Origin: JAQVEM01 sp964610315
Lineage (GTDB): Bacteria > Actinomycetota > Humimicrobiia > Humimicrobiales > Humimicrobiaceae
Assembly (NCBI GenBank): GCA_964610315.1
Contig: CAZSVM010000021.1
Coordinates: 1 to 34,530, forward strand
Length of the DNA stretch: 34,530 bases
Reading direction: 5' to 3'
Shown one piece after another: positions 31,538 through 34,530 of this stretch; the stretch's first letter is position 1; the number at the start of each line of letters is the position of its first letter. Both the position numbers and the translations under genes were made by a program. The notes beneath the pieces are model-generated. The model did not search any database. It was given only the letters and a program-made list of their open reading frames with translations, and had not been told where the DNA came from.

Positions 31538-31605
31538 TTTTTATGTTTTGTATTTTTTAAATCATTTTATCATATTTTAAGATTGATTTGTTCACAACAT
31601 GCCTA

Positions 31606-31618
31606 AACAGCGGCTGTT
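31606..31618. repeat. Small perfect inverted repeat in the mgtC / M50 gap
   Basis: AACAGC-G-GCTGTT lies midway in the 237-base gap between the divergent mgtC and M50 protease genes. It could be an operator; I see nothing that decides. A perfect TATAAT occurs at 31684-31689 towards the protease gene, with no -35 at proper spacing. Confidence 0.3.
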
Positions 31619-31774
31619 GAAATTTCGATATCCGGCATTATATTATAGTATTACTTATTGATATATTTTTGATTTTAAAGGATTATAATGTAGACAAATA
31701 AATAAAACTGATTTTATTTACAACCGGTATAAAAATAAGAAATATATCATTCGTATTTAGGGGGGAATAATTAA

Positions 31775-32899
31775 ATGTTCAGGTCGTCTATAAAATTATT
31801 TAAAGTTTTTGGGATAGAAATCAGGTTGGATTACAGCTGGTTTATTATATTTGCATTATTTGCTTATTTTTTTGGTTTTCTTTATTTTCCTTCGGTTCTG
31901 CCCGGACTGAATAAAGGTTTTCTGGCATTGATCACCATTATTACCGTTGTCCTTTTCTTTACTTCGGTATTAATACATGAAATGAGCCATTCTCTGGTTG
32001 CCAGAAGGAAGGGCACACCGGTGGAGAGAATAACTCTTTTTCTGTTCGGAGGAATGTCTGAGATAGAAAAGGAACCGGAAACTCCCTATAATGAATTTAT
32101 TATGGCTATAGCCGGCCCTGCCGCCAGTTTTGTAATTGCTGCAATATTTGGTGTTATATGGTACCTTACCAAGAGTTTCGCTCCGGTAGGAGAACCGGTT
32201 AAATATCTGGCTATTATTAACGTTGCACTGGGAGTGTTTAATATACTGCCCGGATATCCTCTGGATGGAGGAAGAATCCTGCGTTCCATTATATGGAAGT
32301 CAACCGGCAGTTTTGAACGAGCCACTTTTATAGCATCGACGGCAGGAAGAGTATTAGGGTTTATGATTATCGCTGCCGGCGTTGTTTTCTTGTTTATGGG
32401 GAATTTTATAAATGGAATATGGCTAGCTTTTATAGGATGGTTTCTGCAGTCATCTGCTCAAATGGGTTATCGCCAGCTTATTTTTGAAACTTCGATAAAA
32501 GGAATTAAAGTAAGAGAAGTTATGAATGAAAATATAGTAGACGTAACCCAGGATACAACATTGCAGGATCTGGTAGATGACTATTTTATGAGGTATAGAT
32601 TTGGAAGGTTTCCGGTTGTAGAAAATGAAGAAACCCGGAAACTGATTGGCATTATTTCCATACACGATGTAAAGGAAATCCCTAGAGATAGATGGTCCTA
32701 TGAAAAGGTGGGAGATATTGTAAAAACCGTTTCGGAAAATGAAAAAGCCGATGTTTCAATGGAAATATCCGATGCTATAAGGAAAATGGCCAAAAATGAC
32801 CTAGGGCATCTGGTAGTAATGTCCGGAAATAAGCTGACAGGAATAATTACCAAGAGTGACGTATTGCGTTTTATAAAGATACGATCCGAATTACACTAA
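31775..32899 (+). CDS. Site-2 protease family zinc metalloprotease with CBS pair
   Basis: A 374-residue M50 intramembrane protease. The zinc site HEMSH is at residues 68-72 in a membrane helix, and the third ligand Asp-164 is in YPLDGGRIL. Six or so spans occupy 15-225. Two CBS domains fill 245-370 (VREVMNENIVDV, then GHLVVMSGNKLTGIITKSDVLRFI), which may sense adenine nucleotides. This arrangement equals Rip3-type proteases of Mycobacterium and SpoIVFB-like relatives. It should cut a membrane-bound regulator, perhaps an anti-sigma factor, but none is encoded here. The ATG follows AGGGGGGA. Confidence 0.93.
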   Translation: MFRSSIKLFKVFGIEIRLDYSWFIIFALFAYFFGFLYFPSVLPGLNKGFLALITIITVVLFFTSVLIHEMSHSLVARRKGTPVERITLFLFGGMSEIEKEPETPYNEFIMAIAGPAASFVIAAIFGVIWYLTKSFAPVGEPVKYLAIINVALGVFNILPGYPLDGGRILRSIIWKSTGSFERATFIASTAGRVLGFMIIAAGVVFLFMGNFINGIWLAFIGWFLQSSAQMGYRQLIFETSIKGIKVREVMNENIVDVTQDTTLQDLVDDYFMRYRFGRFPVVENEETRKLIGIISIHDVKEIPRDRWSYEKVGDIVKTVSENEKADVSMEISDAIRKMAKNDLGHLVVMSGNKLTGIITKSDVLRFIKIRSELH

Positions 32900-33011
32900 T
32901 TTTCTAAGACGTAAATCTTTAAAATTAAATCCATTAGAAAGGGTAGTGCATAAAATTCAATAGTACAGTGGCGCATAAAAAAGATTTTGTTATAAGCATA
33001 GAAAGTAAAAT

Positions 33012-33878
33012 ATGACCGAATATAAATTTTTTAAAAATAGCAGGAAAGAAATAAAAAGGAATTTAAAGGATTTAAAAGTTATATATACTGACCTGGACGG
33101 GACCTTGTTCAATGATAAAGGCTGCATTATCAAAGATTATAAAGATAATTATTATTTCGATGCCGTAAGGCTGCTGCCTTTGATAGCAGATAAAAATTGG
33201 GATGTGGTTCTGGTATCGGGAAGAAACAAATTTCAATTAAGGTACAATGCTCAAGTTATCGGATTGAAAAATTATATTTCAGAGCTTGGTGCAGAGCTTG
33301 TTTATAATCTGGGGGAACAGGTTTACACTACCTTTGATCATAATAGAGCAAAGTATGATCTGACTTACGGAGGGAAGGATCTGGTAAAAATTATGGAAGT
33401 ATTTAAAAGAAATTTTCCGGGGAAAATAGAAGGTAAAACAGAATGGAGTAGATACAGATCCTATAATGCTTTGTTTTTCGGAGAAATAGATCTGGACAGA
33501 GCCAATAGATTACTGGAGGCCGAAGGGTATAAAGGGTTGGCTCTGGTGGACAATGGATTATCATCGCTGGTAAAACTTAATCTGGACATAGAAAGATTAC
33601 ATATTTATAATCTGATGCCTTCCAATGTGAATAAATCAAACGGAATAAAGCTTGATAAGAAAATAAGAAATTTTAATTCCGGAAATTGCATAGCTCTGGG
33701 GGATTCCCTGGAAGATTTAAAAATGGCAGATGAAGTTAAATATTTTTTTCTTATGAGAAATGCATTGGAACGTGAAGAGGATTTATTAAGCGAAATTAAT
33801 AGGTATAATAACGTTTACATAGCTGATGGTATTATGAACAGGGGCTGGGCAGAAGTTATGGGATATCTGGTAGATTAA
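33012..33878 (+). CDS. HAD-superfamily hydrolase (subclass IIB)
   Basis: A 288-residue phosphatase. Motif I is D27-L-D29-G-T in VIYTDLDGTLFND, motif II is LVSGR (about residue 70), and motif IV is GDSLEDLKMAD with acidic Mg2+ ligands. An alpha/beta cap between motifs II and III places it in the Cof/mannosyl-3-phosphoglycerate phosphatase group. The substrate may be a sugar phosphate, but mannosylglycerate synthesis cannot be claimed without a neighbouring synthase. Its first 20 residues are a basic, non-conserved extension. The preceding 112 bases show no clear promoter. Confidence 0.85.
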   Translation: MTEYKFFKNSRKEIKRNLKDLKVIYTDLDGTLFNDKGCIIKDYKDNYYFDAVRLLPLIADKNWDVVLVSGRNKFQLRYNAQVIGLKNYISELGAELVYNLGEQVYTTFDHNRAKYDLTYGGKDLVKIMEVFKRNFPGKIEGKTEWSRYRSYNALFFGEIDLDRANRLLEAEGYKGLALVDNGLSSLVKLNLDIERLHIYNLMPSNVNKSNGIKLDKKIRNFNSGNCIALGDSLEDLKMADEVKYFFLMRNALEREEDLLSEINRYNNVYIADGIMNRGWAEVMGYLVD

Positions 33879-34007
33879 ATTATAGTTGTTTTACCCATTT
33901 CTCTTTTAGTTATATGGTTATGTTCAATATAGATTTTAAATAGTTTATAATAGAGTCATAAATGGAACGGAAGTATAAAAAATTATCCGACAAAGGAAGC
34001 ATTAACC

Positions 34008-34328
34008 ATGAATGAAAATGTCAGTAACAACCGGAATTCCAATTATAAACAGTATCGTAAATCCGAGGTTAAAAGTTTATTTGAGATATTAACCATTGTT
34101 TTAATTTCAATTTTTTCTGGATTTATATTGGGATTATTGTTTGCGCCCCAGTCGGGACTTAAAACCAGAAAAAAAGTAACTGAAAAACTGAAAGATATAA
34201 TCGATAGGGGAAAATTTACCCTGGCTGAAGTAAAAGTTATGAGTGAGGAATTACTGGACAAGAGTAAGAAAAAAGTTGGTAAAGTATCCTCTATTATTAA
34301 AGGCGAAAATCAGGAAGATATCAGCTAG
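34008..34328 (+). CDS. YtxH-domain small membrane protein
   Basis: A 106-residue protein with one hydrophobic segment (about 24-47) ending in the YtxH hallmark GFILGLLFAPQSGLKTRKKV (the LFAPxSG block), followed by a helical Lys/Glu-rich tail. YtxH proteins (PF12732) are general-stress, envelope-associated proteins of unknown biochemistry. The ATG is preceded by AAAGGAAG. A poor TATAAT-like element sits at about 33947. It is followed by the tRNA-Lys promoter region. Confidence 0.82.
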   Translation: MNENVSNNRNSNYKQYRKSEVKSLFEILTIVLISIFSGFILGLLFAPQSGLKTRKKVTEKLKDIIDRGKFTLAEVKVMSEELLDKSKKKVGKVSSIIKGENQEDIS

Positions 34329-34359
34329 AATTTTGCCGCAAGCCCGATACTTATGTCTG

Positions 34360-34388
34360 TTGACAATGATTTTTTACTATAGTAGACT
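34360..34388 (+). promoter_or_regulatory. Probable promoter of tRNA-Lys
   Basis: TTGACA (34360-34365) and TAGACT (34383-34388) with a 17-base spacer. The start would be near 34395, giving a pre-tRNA leader of about 64 bases, which carries the inverted repeats described in the findings. Confidence 0.5.
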
Positions 34389-34458
34389 TTACGTTTGCTA
34401 ATTCAATTGAACAGCTAACGGCTGCGGCATTTTAGTTGTTTTAATGTTGAATTAGCGG

Positions 34459-34530
34459 GGGCCGTTAGCTCAGTAGGTAGAGCACCGGACTTTTAATCCG
34501 GGTGTCGAAGGTTCGATTCCTTCACGGCTC
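34459..34530 (+). tRNA. tRNA-Lys (UUU), 3' end cut by window
   Basis: The cloverleaf closes: acceptor GGGCCGT (34459-34465) pairs with ACGGCTC (34524-34530, one G-T pair); D-arm GCTC/GAGC; anticodon stem CCGGA/TCCGG with loop CTTTTAA, anticodon TTT at 34492-34494; T-arm GAAGG-TTCGATT-CCTTC. The discriminator base and CCA lie beyond the window. Confidence 0.95.

Noticed and set aside
1..34530. Prophage, insertion sequence, CRISPR array or defence system
   Set aside because: No transposase, integrase, phage structural or Cas-like protein and no regularly spaced repeats were found; the intein is the only mobile element I can support.

Overview
The window is a gene-dense, AT-rich bacterial chromosome segment. 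Its genes are housekeeping or stress-related, and I see no prophage, transposase, CRISPR array or defence island. The standard genetic code fits, with TGA used as a stop. Several features point to an anaerobic, uncultured lineage with actinobacterial affinities: an adenosylcobalamin-dependent (class II) ribonucleotide reductase, an HspR repressor heading a dnaK cluster, a 31-residue bS22/AURKAIP1-like ribosomal protein, a PatA/LpxL-type acyltransferase and a Rip3-like M50 protease with CBS domains. That placement is inference; no marker here settles the phylum.

Layout. 1-4.2 kb: 2TM protein, GNAT acetyltransferase, Fpg/MutM glycosylase, an exported DUF4015 glycosidase-like protein and a DUF4380/epimerase-like protein. 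4.2-8.4 kb: the tiny bS22-like gene on the minus strand, then a promoter carrying a pair of NrdR boxes and the ribonucleotide reductase, which is split by a 402-residue LAGLIDADG intein. 8.4-14.6 kb, minus strand: macrodomain protein, ABC-2 exporter pair, Ca2+ P-type ATPase and LpxL-family acyltransferase. 14.8-18.1 kb: bacterial archaeo-eukaryotic release-factor homologue (baeRF), plsY-nrdR on the minus strand, and a NYN-domain RNase gene behind a terminator-like leader. 18.1-21.8 kb, minus strand: a heterodimeric ABC exporter. 21.9-28.5 kb: hspR-dnaK-dnaJ-clpB plus a frameshifted small Cys-containing gene. 28.6-31.5 kb, minus strand: PlsC acyltransferase, then the mgtC-yihY-Mut7C operon. 31.8 kb to the end: M50-CBS protease, HAD phosphatase, YtxH protein and tRNA-Lys(UUU), which runs off the window.

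How the genes connect. The NrdR repressor (15.98-16.43 kb) has an evident target in the same window: two NrdR boxes 32 bp apart over the ribonucleotide reductase promoter. HspR probably controls its own chaperone operon from a near-consensus promoter at 21956-21984. PlsY, PlsC and the LpxL-like enzyme are phospholipid or glycolipid acyltransferases.

Most notable observations: an intein inserted immediately before the thiyl-radical cysteine of the reductase; the NrdR box pair; the overlooked 31-codon ribosomal-protein gene; the promoter-hairpin-terminator leader before the NYN gene; a one-base frameshift in the gene after clpB; an ABC exporter subunit whose reading frame has no ATG, GTG or TTG at its natural N-terminus; and overlapping inverted repeats before tRNA-Lys. 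I did not find a clear multi-gene system of a new kind.
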